From: Doryteuthis pealeii
Lineage: Eukaryota; Mollusca; Cephalopoda; Myopsida; Loliginidae
Length of the DNA stretch: 64,000 bases
Direction of reading: 5' to 3'
NCBI GenBank assembly: GCA_023376005.1
Contig: CM042139.1
Span: forward strand, 133,854,415 to 133,918,414
Shown: positions 36,765 through 46,799 of the stretch, piece by piece
Numbering within the stretch: the first letter of the stretch is position 1
How the letters are laid out: each line of letters opens with the position of its first letter
Translations under genes and position numbers: made by a program
Notes under the pieces: generated by a model
What the model saw: the letters and a program-made list of their open reading frames with translations, nothing else
Database searches by the model: none
Told to the model about the DNA's origin: nothing

Positions 36765-37080
36765 CACAGATTCCCATGACTCTCTCTTGCCACCCATCCC
36801 TATTGGTCATCACTCCTGGAAAGTCCTCCTTACGACATCCAGTATCTGCCCAGAGCCAATGTGAGACTTTGCTAGTCAGCTGATTCTGGTGTGTCCATGT
36901 ATCAGTATTCAAAGGAGAACGTCACTTATGAGTTCATCTTTACATCTCCAACAATGTCTTGTTCCTCATACCTGGATGGTTTTTGTGATAGGTGGTAAGT
37001 GATTGTACAGCTGCTTTTTTGTGGGGTGCTGCTTCCAGAATTTGTTTAGGACAGCATACAGCATCCTTATTATTAATTAC
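36765..37080 (-). mobile_element. LINE ORF2 C-terminal fragment, copy D
   Basis: Clean version of 11455-11780; decayed post-RT region on the minus strand ending close to GBA2-like exon 3. Confidence 0.55.
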
Positions 37081-37304
37081 TTGAAACCATATAATTGTTT
37101 GCAAAAAAAAAAATGACTGATTTTGGCATGAAATAACCCAACAAAGGTTGACATGTCATAAAACCAATCAGTAGAATAGAATTCATTTTTTTTCTCAGTT
37201 TTTAGCAATTAAATTGAAAATTTTTAATGAATTAATAACAAAATTTTAAAAAAATTATTTACAAATCTCAAATTACAAGAAATAGACGAAACAACCAAAC
37301 TTAC

Positions 37305-37529
37305 CTTATATTCATTTGGATATATGGGGGACACTTGCCGACAGATTAACTGGACTTTGTGCTCTGGTATTTTGTAGACAGTCCATGCACGTGGATATAA
37401 GGCATGATAGGTAGCATCTTCTCCTTTTAGATTCCAGTTCCAGGAATCTAAACATCCTTTCTTATGCTTTCTTACGCATAATACTTGCTGATGCACTGTG
37501 ACGTTTTTCTTCCGAATACACACAATGAA
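37305..37529 (-). CDS. GBA2: GBA2-like glucosylceramidase, exon 3
   Basis: A 225-bp exon, exactly 75 codons, phase 0 at both ends. Acceptor TTCTTACAG precedes 37529 and donor GTAAGT follows 37305. It begins FIVCIRKKNVTVHQQVLCVR, then has SWNWNLKGEDATYHALYPRA, WTVY and CRQVSPIYPNEYK. 'NW...G....YHALYPR.WTVY' and 'CRQ.SP..P..Y' are hallmark strings of the GBA2_N domain. Together with the exon at 45499-45384 it reads ADQ|FIVC across the junction, as in animal GBA2 proteins. Two corrupted duplicates exist (12207-11987 and 15610-15827). Confidence 0.95.
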
Positions 37530-37715
37530 CTGTAAGAAATTTAAAGAAACTTAATTTTGCTTTATAGATAAACTGTTTATATAACAAATGATATCACAGG
37601 TAGGATTCATTAATCAAAACTCTTAAAAGTTAATTTTATTCCAATGATTAAAAAGTAAATTCTGGTTGTAGGAGTGAAAAGAAATTTGAAACAATAAACA
37701 TATTTGTATTTTAAA

Positions 37716-37990
37716 GGGTGTTCCATCATAGTATAATGGTTAGCAAGCTAGTCTTGTAGATTCATTACTACTGAATAATGAGTTTGACCCTCACTGAATG
37801 TCCCATACTTGTGATCTTGTGCCACATCCTACCTGTAGCAAACGGGTTGGGTAAATATCTACTTTTGGGTGTCCCATCGTGGTGTAATGGTTAGCAAGCT
37901 AATCTTGCAGATCCATTACTATTGAATAGCAAATTCAATCCTTGCTGAATGCTCCATACTTGCAACCATGTGTCACATTGTACCCAAGGA
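37716..37990 (+). mobile_element. two tandem tRNA-derived SINE heads, copy D
   Basis: Clean copies of the pair at 12394-12670: CATAGTATAATGGTTAGC and GTGGTGTAATGGTTAGCAAG heads, each with a GTTTGACCC- or AATTCAATCC-like box B and a CACATCCTACC- or CACATTGTACC-type ending. Confidence 0.6.
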
Positions 37991-38224
37991 TGACATGTGG
38001 GTTAAATACAAACATGCTTGTATTATAGTGCAGATTGAATTTGAACCAGGTGTGTATATTTCAGGTGTGCTAGGTGAGTACTGTACAAATCTTAAATATT
38101 AAGTTTGCTCATTATAATCATAGATTATAATGCAAAACTAATTTTCATGTCTTTTGTCATTAAATTGAAGGAAAGGAGGAAAGACCAAACTGCAAAGCTT
38201 TTTAACAAACTCAAGCATCCCTTC

Positions 38225-38964
38225 TAACTGAACATGCTTTGCTTTTTCTTATATGAGAAAGATCTTAGCCAGGATCAGATGGTGAACTCACAGAACAACG
38301 TTTGCTTGCTCTGTCGTCACAAGATATACTGATAGCGATAAAAAAAACAACAACAACTAATCCACATTATAGTGTTTGGGGTGTTAACTAGTGACGGTGA
38401 TGTTATGCCTCAATTAATCTTTCCACATGGCCTCAGACTGAACATGGAGGCCTACATCAAGTGCCTGGAGGAGGAGGAGGAGGCAGTGCTTCATTGGATT
38501 AAGAAGCTGGCTGCTGGAAGACCCTATGTCTGACAACAGGGCTCTGCACAATGTCACACAAGCAGGAGAATGCAGTATTAGCTGTCAGAAAATATCTGAA
38601 ACCACATCACCCCTAACATCTGGCCACCCAACTCGCCAAATGACAATCCTCTTGATTATTATATGTGGGGTGCAGTTGAGCATGAAACCAACACAACTCT
38701 GTGCAACACCAAAAATGAACAGAAAGCAAGGATAATAGCAGCATTTACCAATTTAAAATGGAGACTGCCAGAATGGCTTGCAGGAGATTCTGAAGTTGTC
38801 TAGAATCCAGAGTTGAAGCCAATGGTGATTTCTTTGAATAAATTTAATCAAGAGTATTTCAAGATATTTTCATGTAATTTTGGTAAATATATCTGATAAA
38901 GTGAGATGTTAGCGTTATTTTCATTTTTGCATAATTCAGACAACAATTTTTTCATCACCCTGTA
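38225..38964 (+). pseudogene. Tc1/mariner-family transposase remnant with 3' TIR, copy D
   Basis: Plus-strand pieces: VFGVLTSDGDVMPQLIFPHG, YIKCLEE(EEE), HWIKKLAAGRPYV, then (after a stop in place of Trp) QQGSAQCHTS, ITPNIWPPNSPNDNPLDYYM, WGAVEHETN, and KPMVISLN. The NP-D-Y motif marks the last catalytic Asp region of mariner-like transposases. It ends at 38964 in TTTCATCACCCTGTA, whose reverse complement TACAGGGTGATGAAA is a typical mariner terminal repeat. Only the C-terminal half of the element is present, with several stops. Confidence 0.8.
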
Positions 38965-39104
38965 TAATGTTTATCAATTGATTCAATGATGACCATTAAC
39001 AATACTGAAGCTTAGTAAATGAACTAGACAGGTGATTTATTTATATTGGTGAAGGCTTATGTAGTCACATATGCTGATAACAGAAGAATAGTAAACCACT
39101 GTGC

Positions 39105-39320
39105 AACAGATTCTCTGAACAATCTCTTTGATTGGTTGCCTTACCAAGGCTAGAGAAGCCAGTCTAATCAACAATTTACCCCTAGCCGTGGTGAGTGGGA
39201 GAGAAGAATTCATATCTTTTTCAAGAGCATAAGCACAAAGTGAAGCACTAACTGCCATATTAAGGATTTGAACTTGGATTATTGACACCATTTCTTACAG
39301 TGATAACCGTTAAGGCTATT
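39105..39320 (-). mobile_element. tRNA-derived SINE of the 'GTTCAAATCC' family, at the fold point
   Basis: On the minus strand: AACGGTTATCACTG (box A-like), CCAAGTTCAAATCC (box B), then a body with AGTGCTTCACTTTG and the terminal CCAATCAAAGAG. The turn of the large palindrome (13866/13867) falls inside the duplicate of this element. Confidence 0.5.
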
Positions 39321-39329
39321 CTGATGATA

Positions 39330-39386
39330 CAAAGTGTGTCAAAAAATTATCGAGATTTTTTACTTTTTGACACAAAAAAATTCTGG

Positions 39387-39419
<33 letters not shown>

Positions 39420-39585
39420 CCATTCATTAATTTTTTTCAGAATACAGGGTGTGTCAAAAAAGTACCAAATTTAAAGCTGTACTTACCAAGATAGAAATAA
39501 GAATGAATGTAATGTTATTTTTTTTTCAGAATACAAGGTGTGTCAAAAATTACAAAAAATCTCAATACTTTTTTGACACCTTGTG

Positions 39586-39590
<5 letters not shown>
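39330..39590. mobile_element. cluster of mariner-like terminal repeats / mini-MITEs
   Basis: Three blocks carry the end ACA(A/G)GGTGTGTCAAAAA or its relative. One (39536-39586) is a nearly complete 50-bp palindrome from ACAAGGTGTGTCAAAAA to its inverse. Another (39334-39375) is a similar palindrome. The middle one is headed CAGGGTGTGTCAAAAAAG. A 37-bp poly-A tract separates them. The ends resemble those of the mariner at 50861-51420. Confidence 0.6.
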
Positions 39591-39620
<30 letters not shown>

Positions 39621-39861
39621 GTTGTCGGGGCGGCCTAAAGTCGGTATCAGCCAGTCAGCGAGGGAGCCTATCCCCTTTTCAATAGCGCTAGACCAAGGAG
39701 ATTGTGTTGGCATCTGAGGTGGAGCGCCACACCTACCGTCAGCTCCTTACTTTACTGCACAGATCCCTGTGCTACTCATACGCTGAGTTGGCGAGGACCG
39801 GAGTCGAACTAGGAACCATGTGGTTTCTAGCCGAATGCTCTACCGACTGAGCTAACCCAGC

Positions 39862-39863
<2 letters not shown>
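39621..39863 (-). mobile_element. tRNA-derived SINE, 'TTAGCTCAG' family, divergent member
   Basis: Minus-strand head GGGCTGGGTTAGCTCAGTCG with box B GTTCGACTC, both matching Pol III consensus, so it is closer to a tRNA than the 5479 copy. The body retains CTAGCGCTATTG and CTGAGGTGGAGCGCC. Flanked by TA tracts. Confidence 0.8.
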
Positions 39864-39902
<39 letters not shown>

Positions 39903-40387
39903 CATACATATACATACATACATATATATATACACATTATATTTACTTATATATAATATACAAAATAAATTTGACCAAAGACATGAAAATTAAAGCAATT
40001 AAAAAAAAAAGAGAGAAAAAATTAAAAAGTTGAAAAGAGGATGATGATGATATTTACTTGGAAAAGTAAAATTGTGTCAGACTGGGGGAAAAAGTCGAGT
40101 ATTGTAGAAACCATTTTCTAAGATCTGGAAAAGAGATATTCACACAAGTCTTCAATAAAAAGATGAAGAGGATTTTTATTTGTGATAAGGTCAGGGAGAT
40201 GGAATTTACAGAGGATGAGATAAAAAAAACTGAGGCCAATGATCGCAATGATTAGTTGGGTTTGGAATTCTTAGCAGTTGCTAAGCACATTTCATTGAGA
40301 AAGAAAAAAAAAAAAGAAAGATAAGAAAGAGCTTTTTTTTTTTAGTTTTTTTCTAAACTGTTCAGTAAATGTTAAAATGAGCTTATA

Positions 40388-40426
<39 letters not shown>

Positions 40427-40499
40427 GTGTGTGTGTGTGTGTGTGTGTTTTTGTATAGGAGAAAGGAAAATAAAATGCTCGATTACAGGTGTAAGAGCT

Positions 40500-41099
40500 A
40501 TATTTATTTGTCATGCTTTACTATACAATTAGAAAGCATTTATTACCATTGGTTTGAAAAGCTTATCCTCAAGACAAAGCACCCTGGAATAGAAACCAGG
40601 GTGCTTTGAAACCAATGGTAACAAACGTCTTTTAATTGTATAGTAAACCAAAACATATTTATATATATATATGCTTAGTAGGTTTTTGGTAGGTTGTGTA
40701 ATTTGAGGGTGGCTGAGTGGTGTTTGATGAGGGAGGGTCATGTTTTCTTATTTTCTACTAGTTTTTTGAAAGTTTCAACATCTTTGTTGATGTTGGTTAT
40801 AGTGGTTGAGGTGTATTTTTTTTATCAGCTAGTAGTGCATTTATTTTGTCTATGTACTCTGACTTGCGCATGATGACCACGTCACTGCTTTTATCAGCAG
40901 GAGATATGATGATGTCTGGATTGTGGGTCAGTTGTAAGAGAGCTTGTACATATCTTTTGGGAAGTGATGTTTTGTTTGGTTGTGAAACAGCCATGAGGAT
41001 AATTCCTTGGATGAAACCTTTGGAGAAGTCAGTCACAATTTTTGTAGTTTCTGTATTTGTTGTTTGCTGGTGCCGAATCTTAGACCAAAACAAATACAC
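40500..41099 (-). pseudogene. Penelope-like element fragment (N-terminal part of RT ORF)
   Basis: The open frame 41099-40797 (minus) reads FSKGFIQGIILMAVSQPN, YVQALLQLTHNPDIIISPAD and KSSDVVIMRKSEYIDKINAL. 'IISPADK...VVIM....Y..K...LL.D' matches the segment just before the reverse transcriptase fingers in Penelope-like retroelements (usual form: PADKGGATVVM..YI.K). The conserved GG is replaced by SS. Downstream frames are broken and TA-rich. No palm motif is seen in the window, so it is 3'-truncated. Confidence 0.6.
40515..40650. repeat. long hairpin, about 130 bp, next to the Penelope-like fragment
   Basis: The outer arms TTTACTATACAATTA and TAATTGTATAGTAAA pair, then ACCATTGGTTT and AAACCAATGGT, then the inner AAGCACCCTGG and CCAGGGTGCTT around AATAGAAA. 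Two small internal loops interrupt it. Could be a MITE or a structured UTR of the Penelope-like element. No hammerhead core is present. Confidence 0.55.
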
Positions 41100-41359
41100 T
41101 CCTATAACCCATTATATATATATATATATATATAACAAACACAAACAAAAGAAAAAAAAAGACAGCAGACATAATTTTTTTTATCAAGATTATTGATGTT
41201 TATGACAATGATTCTTTTTGAGTGGAGGAATTTTACAGTTTAGGACCAATTGTCTGAATAGAAAATATTTTAAAAGTTGTTAAACCTGTTTGATAAAACT
41301 CACACTTGTTCATTAACTGCAAGTTGTTTTATATTAAGAAAATCCATGATATACAAATG

Positions 41360-41485
41360 CACCTCATGTAGCCTAATGGTTAGGAGATTTTTTGGGCACA
41401 TCCCGTGGTGTAATGGTTAACAAGCTAGATTTGCAGAAAATTGTTAGTGAGTTCGATTCTCATTGGGTGCCCCATACTTCTGGCC
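41360..41485 (+). mobile_element. tRNA-derived SINE heads ('TAATGGTTA' family)
   Basis: A partial head (AGCCTAATGGTTAGGAG) followed by a better one: GTGGTGTAATGGTTAACAAG with exact box B GTTCGATTC and the family ending GGGTGCCCCATACTT. The same ending is at about 60290. Confidence 0.65.
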
Positions 41486-41555
41486 TTGTGCTTAGTAAAT
41501 AACTATACAAATGGTACAAAAACGACTATTAATATCACTGCTAGATACAAAACTG

Positions 41556-41927
41556 AATGGCTATATATAAAAGAAAGATTTTGTCTGTCTGTCTGTATGT
41601 TTGTTTGTACAATGCCTGACTGAATGTCCTTTTATAAAGGAAAATTGGTGGAGACCAGCAAAGACTAAAGTTCAATAAAATTCACTTGACCAAGAGGGGT
41701 TTAAACATATTTTTACCCCTCATTTTCCATAAGAAAAGTTAGATAAAAATATAAGTGTATGAATCAAAAATATATTAAAAAATGATTAAAAAATAAAACA
41801 AATTAATAAAGGATAAAAGATAAAAGCAAACAAAAGATAAATAAAAGAAAAAAAAACACAAACAATAATCATAATAATAAAAATAAACAACTTAAAAACA
41901 AGAATGTATAAAGAATAATAGATAATA

Positions 41928-41980
<53 letters not shown>

Positions 41981-42056
41981 TATTAATCTATATATACTAA
42001 TAGATTTATTTTTAACTTTTTAAATCCTGGCCAATGCTGGGTTGCTCTGCTAGTAG
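41556..42056 (+). mobile_element. Helitron-like non-autonomous element, family 1
   Basis: Begins with TATATATAAAAGAAAG and GTCTGTCTGTCTGT. It ends in a decayed GC hairpin (CCTGGCCAATGCTGGG) followed by TTGCTCTGCTAGT, i.e. hairpin, short spacer and CTAG before T as in Helitron 3' ends. A relative is at 47808-48525. The terminal 5' TC is not clear. It holds an A-rich interior and a TA tract. Confidence 0.5.
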
Positions 42057-42236
42057 ACAATAAAAACTAAATCAACCAAAATAATCACATGACTTTTATT
42101 ACTATTAACCTACTGATTATTTTTACATGTATGCAATGTTAAATCAGTATTTTTGAAGAGATATTATTCTAGAGTTAAAAATATAAATAGATATAATTTA
42201 AATCCCATTGCTGCCATATGAATTGACAAAATTCAA

Positions 42237-42595
42237 ATGAAGACGTGTGAACAATTTACAGAGATGTTGATAGGTACGCGTCCTGCATCACTGACACATA
42301 AAAATCTAAAAGGATTCAGAAAAATTGTATCCATGCGTCCCTGTGGGTTTTTATTCTTCCCCTACCATTTCCAGCTAACTGTAAATACATTTCAATATTT
42401 TCTTGGAAGCGAATCACACTGTATGGGGTACAAGGTATGGGTTAGATGGCTTTAGTTGTTTATAGATAAAAACTCTGCAATTTATTAAGAAACTTTAGTT
42501 GGGAAACATCAAATTTCCTGGGAACTCATTCAAATCAAATCTGTGCATCCCAGGACACACTGAATTAAAAAGCTATCAGCATCACTGAATTTATA
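42237..42595 (-). repeat. interspersed repeat R4
   Basis: Matches, in inverse orientation, the interiors of 44985-45255 and 55075-55395: shared words are CATCCTGGGATG, GGGTCCCAACTAAAG, TTTACAGTTAGCTTG-like and CAGGGACGCAGGATG-like. Non-coding. Probably the interior of the terminal-inverted-repeat element at 44915-45285. Confidence 0.5.
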
Positions 42596-42649
42596 TGATA
42601 AAGTGAAGATGTATAGCCAGTACCAAACTTTTAAAAAAATTATGAAGCC

Positions 42650-42985
42650 GTTTTCAATACTTTTTGAATAGGTTTTTGTGAAACACAGGATTATGCAAGT
42701 GCAACATCCTCTATTTTCACTAAACTTAAATCCATGTGACTTTTTATAGTTTCCTAAACTGAAAATTCATCTCAAAGGCCAAAAGAAATACAAATATGCA
42801 ATTTCACATCATATCAAAAGAGGAGTTTCAGAAGTGCTCCGACCAATGGAAAACTCTCTGGAATAAGAATATTGAATTCCAAAGAGACTATTCTGAAGAA
42901 AATTGATATTTCATTCATTGTTTATTTCTGTCTGGAAAAATACACTTTCAGTCTTGATACTTTTTTAACATATCTCATATAGATT
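42650..42985 (+). pseudogene. mariner transposase C-terminal remnant
   Basis: Plus-strand frames read FSLNLNPCDFL, FPKLKIHLKGQK and then GVSEVLRPMENSLE-like and NIEFQRDYSEEN pieces. 'SP.LNPCDFFLFPKLK..LKG' and 'W..CIEFQGDYFE' are mariner transposase strings around the third catalytic Asp. Here the Asp is kept in PCDF but the frame is broken. A second, shorter remnant of the same C-terminus is at 43330-43520. Confidence 0.65.
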
Positions 42986-43329
42986 ACAGGAATACAACTA
43001 CCAACATATTAATACACATGAAGTTAATGTAAAATCTAATATGTTATTTCTACCAATTTATTAATATACAAAAAATCAAATCATATATATAGAAAATAAA
43101 ACAAAAGAAGTTTTGGCATTTAATAACCCTCAATTGGTTGATATGCCATTAAACACCAACCAACCAACCAACTACACTGAGTATTTTCAATAGAGGTCAA
43201 GAATACAGCAGTAAGTACTAATTCAGAAATGTAAAATTGATAAAATAGTCACCTTAGCATACAAAACATTCAACTCAAGGGTCAAAGATTTAAGAAGGTG
43301 ATAGACATTCAAAATACGACAGCATAGCT

Positions 43330-43520
43330 TCACACCAAATAAAAAGAAGAGCTTCAGAAGTGCTCTAACCATGAAAAACTCTCTGGAATAAGAGTACAGA
43401 ATGCCAAGGGGGACTAGACTATTTTGAAGAAAATTAACATTTCATTCATTGTTTATTTCTGTCTTTGAGAAATACACTATCAGTTTCAATACTTTTTTAA
43501 CATATCTCATATGGAACAGA
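43330..43520 (+). pseudogene. second mariner C-terminal remnant
   Basis: Repeats the last 170 bp of the preceding element: AGCTTCAGAAGTGCTC, AACTCTCTGGAATAAGA and TTTCATTCATTGTTTATTTC occur in both. Non-functional. Confidence 0.6.
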
Positions 43521-43689
43521 TTTTTAAAAAAGTGCAGATAATTAATATGGACCTTATTATAGGTGATAACTTTTGAGACTTGACACCAAAAAATTATCAA
43601 AAACTAAGAAATAATATCAGATCAGGACTAAGTGATCCCTTTAAAAAATTTAAAAAATTTATTACAATAAAACTTTATGTAACACTAGC

Positions 43690-44000
43690 ATGACCTGTGT
43701 ATATACCACAGTATGATAGTTTAATTATTACAATGTTTGATATGTTTACTTAAGAGCTATTGCCAGATAGTTCAATATATAAAAAGTATAACAATCTTGA
43801 TTTATCTCTCTTTCTCTTTCTCATTCGTTTTTCTTTCTTTCCTTCTTTTCATGATCAATTGAAACAGATTAATGTTATAGTTTTTGCGATCTCACCCCCT
43901 CTCTCTATCTTTCTCCTACTCTCTTTGTTTGTTTGTTTGTTTCTTATTATATTTTTTGTGTAGCATGTCCTTTATTTCTTTATAATAAAATATACTTAGC
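43690..44000 (+). repeat. interspersed repeat, CT-rich
   Basis: Shares ACTTAAGAGCTATTG, TAGTTCAATAT and AAAAAGTATAA with 47335-47630, each followed by a TCTTTCTTT-type tract and TAGCATGT. Unclassified. Confidence 0.45.
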
Positions 44001-44355
44001 TGAGGTGACGACACTCATAAGAAATAAGAATTTGGTAGATAAGCGACTTCAGATAATCTTGATTTATATTTTTGCATTGCATCTTGGATGATTTGGACAG
44101 CCTCATTTTTAACAGAGGGTGTTGTAGGATGATAACGGATGGAAGATTTAGGAACAAGCGTATTATTATTTAACATTGGCTATTGCAGTAAATTCACATA
44201 TGGGTGTATATTTCTTTCTCAAGTGCATTTTAGCAAAAATTATATTTTTATGTATTTACTTTTTTAAAAAAAGAAGTTAAACTATATTTTACTAAATTGT
44301 ACTTAGTAAATTTGAAGAGTTTTGATTTTACTTATAAACATTGTCAACCAGAAAT

Positions 44356-44606
44356 GTAACTCTTTGCCTACCAAGTTTTCTCCATGGCTGTACCAAATTA
44401 TTCCATTCAACTGGTTCTCTATTGCAAAAGGATCAAGTACCAGTCACAGGGTTTACTCACAGACCAAACAAAATGGCAGGGTTATTCACATAGTGATTTT
44501 TCAGTGTAAACAAGTGGCATGTGGGAGAGCTGCTGCAAGTGGCTTACAGTAGGATCACAGTAGTGGGAGAGCCGCTGGGAGTGGTTTAAAGTAGGCAAAA
44601 AGTTAA
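44356..44606. mobile_element. piggyBac-like MITE
   Basis: Inverted ends CTCTTTGCCTACC (44360) and, at the right, CTTTTTGCCTAC in reverse, flanked by TTAA on the right (44603-44606) and GTAA (decayed TTAA) on the left. TTAA targets with CCCTTTG-like ends are typical of piggyBac. About 250 bp, no transposase. The near-repeated words GGGAGAGCTGCTGCAAGTGG and GGGAGAGCCGCTGGGAGTGG lie inside. Confidence 0.5.
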
Positions 44607-44914
44607 TGGTCTTATCATTTAATAGTATAGTTGAAATTAAAATTAGATTTACATGAATTCAACAAATTATTATATGAATCGTTTGTATACGTATTTTAAA
44701 TAGCTCTTTTAGGGATTTATTTATTTAGAGATTTGCTTTGTTTTAGGCTAAATTAATGTTGAACAGTAAATAGAATCTATATGTGGGTGTATTTTTATTA
44801 TTAAAGATTAAATTGCATGAAGTTTTAAAACAGGAGATTAGATAATAAATAATTATCTATATCATTTGTCTGTATTTTTAAGATGAGGCTTGATGTGAAT
44901 AATTTTGATTTTTC

Positions 44915-45285
44915 AGACTGTTTTCCTCATCTTTATTGTTGTATGTATAAATGGTGTGTTTATATATACAGTGATACTGATAGCTTTTTGATTTAGTGCA
45001 TCCTGGGATGAACATTTTTGCTTTAAATGAGTCCCCGTGGAAATTTATGGGTCCCAACTAAAGCCTACCTTGTAACCTATCCTGTGTAATTTGTTTCTAA
45101 GAAACTATTGAAATGTATTTACAGTTAGCTTGAATAGTGAGTGAAGAAAAATGAAAAACACTGGGATGCAAGGATATGATTTTACTGCATCCTTTTAGAT
45201 TTTTGTGTGTCAGGGACGCAGGATGTGTACCTATCAGCATTTCTGTATATACAATAATAAAAATGAGGACAACAGTCTGAAAAAT
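44915..45285. mobile_element. terminal-inverted-repeat element containing R4
   Basis: Left end TTTTTCAGACTGTTTTCCTC and right end GAGGACAACAGTCTGAAAAA are inverted repeats of about 40 bp extending into TTTATTGTTGTAT / ATACAATAATAAA. The interior is repeat R4. The same terminal word family appears in the fold-back element at 7613-8105. Confidence 0.6.
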
Positions 45286-45383
45286 CATTAATTATCTATA
45301 TATATTTATCAACCCCTCTGCACAGGTAGGATGTGACACATCACTAAAAGGGTTAATATTTAATATAAAAATAAATAAAATAC

Positions 45384-45499
45384 CTGGTCAGCCTCAACAG
45401 TTGTATGATCATAATAACCAGGTACCAATTGGAATCGGCAAAATTCACCTCGATAGCCTCTGCCAATTGTACCGCACCCAATGCCACCAATTGGAGCAC
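45384..45499 (-). CDS. GBA2: GBA2-like glucosylceramidase, exon 2 of those seen
   Basis: A 116-bp exon with acceptor CTCTCTAG before 45499 and donor GTATTT after 45384. It takes one base from the previous exon to make Gly and ends in phase 0. It encodes 38 residues starting [20 protein letters not shown], then [18 protein letters not shown]. The glycine-rich 'PIGGIG.GTI.RG..GEF.R.QL.PG' is the signature at the start of the GBA2_N domain in GH116 enzymes. Intron to the exon at 60543 is about 15 kb; intron to exon 3 about 7.9 kb. Confidence 0.95.
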
Positions 45500-46029
45500 C
45501 TAGAGAGAGGAAGAAACAACATCTTAACAAGTTGAATCAAGCAGAAAAAAATATTAATTAAAAAAAAAGAAAAAAAAAAGGTAAATAGTAAAATTATATA
45601 GAGAGTTGAAGAAGGAAAACCCTAATTATGGAGTAGGTAACAAACAAACTTCTTGGTGAACTTTAGTACAATTAAATCAGTGTTTTTATTTTTGGTAAGC
45701 AGGAAGCGACTTTTATTGCTTTCATGTAGGTCAGTAAAGGGCAATGATATTTGAGACACAGTGTAAGAACTCAATACTAAAAATCATCTTAGAAAGCAAT
45801 GTCTATAATATATCCTTTTAGGTTGGCATTTTGCAAAGGAGGAAACTGAACATAAAGTTCCTTGAAAAAGTAATAAGCACAACTTGCTTAGAGGAAATGA
45901 AGGAAGTGGGAAATCTAGAAAAAAACAAAAAAAAACTAATAAGAACCTTATAAAGTTTCTCATTTGACAAGACTAAGTGTTTAATGTGGGACATTAACCA
46001 AAGGATGTAGTATGTATCTACTGCATAAG
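45500..46029. other. intron, no gene seen
   Basis: AT-rich intron with short poly-A runs; no repeat family recognised. Confidence 0.5.
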
Positions 46030-46455
46030 TAGGATGTTGGTTGGTTGGATCTTACAATATGTCAACCCATTGGGTCATTTTATGCTGAAGACATTTTGTT
46101 CCATTCATTCCTGAGGGGTACTCAATTCTTTTTTAAACACATTTTTTAGAACTCATTTTGTTCTATTCAACCTATAGATGGGACCCTAACAGGTACTACC
46201 ACTCCAGGTCAGAGTGGACCTGGGAGTAATGGTGATGAAGGAGTACTCCAGAACGGGAACTTCACCATCAGAGAGAGTTTAATTTCATACCCAGGACAAT
46301 AAGACCCTCAGGCACCGCCTTCTAGCACATATATGATAAAAAGGGTTGGGGTTTTCCATAAGGGTAATAGGGTTGGGACAATCATATAAGTTATAGAGCT
46401 TGAAGTGACCAGCTGATTGATTGGAGGGGGCCTCTCCAACCGCCCGTCTAGACGA
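46030..46455 (+). repeat. full composite repeat R2-R1-R3
   Basis: R2 (GTTGGTTGGATCTTACAATA, about 46030-46080), R1 (CCTATAGATGGGACCCTAAC, 46165-46300) and R3 (CCCTCAGGCACCGCCTTCTA, 46303-46455) follow one another, directly joined to a minus-strand SINE at 46445-46680. This is the fullest arrangement in the window. Confidence 0.55.
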
Positions 46456-46680
46456 GTAGGATGTGACACAAGGTCAATTTCTTAAGTGGAGTTTAGCAGA
46501 TAGGAATTCAGAGATTTCCTTCTCCTAGACTGGTTGCTGAATCAAGGTTAAAGAGTCTAATATGCCCTACTATTTACACATAGAATATTTGAATTCATAC
46601 CTTTCCCAAGGGTATGAATTATGTGAAATGCAAAGGTCACCAAGTCCATTTCCTCTGATGATAGACATTACACCACACAC
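46445..46680 (-). mobile_element. tRNA-derived SINE, 'GTTCAAATCC' family
   Basis: Minus strand: TAGGTGTGTGGTGTAATGTC head, ATTTGCATTTCACATAATTC body and an ending GTGTCACATCCTACTCG. The box B region is decayed. Confidence 0.55.
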
Positions 46681-46799
46681 CTATTATTATAATTTAGGGC
46701 TATGATCACTACATGACATGTGTATATGAATAAGTGTTTAATCCTATGTATATGACACATTAAGCAAAGGGTGCAGTATACAGTTATCGTAGAGATTGT

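Larger units (their letters stand above)
30278..39210. other. copy D: clean direct duplicate of copy A 4967-13866
   Basis: Near-identical to 4967-13866 in the same orientation and with intact exon frames. Past 39210 it continues into sequence absent from copy A, so D is the copy in true genomic continuity with the right half of the window. All features of A in that interval recur here. Confidence 0.9.

Noticed and set aside
40515..40650. Hammerhead in the Penelope-associated hairpin
   Set aside because: No CTGATGA or GAAA core in either strand of the hairpin.
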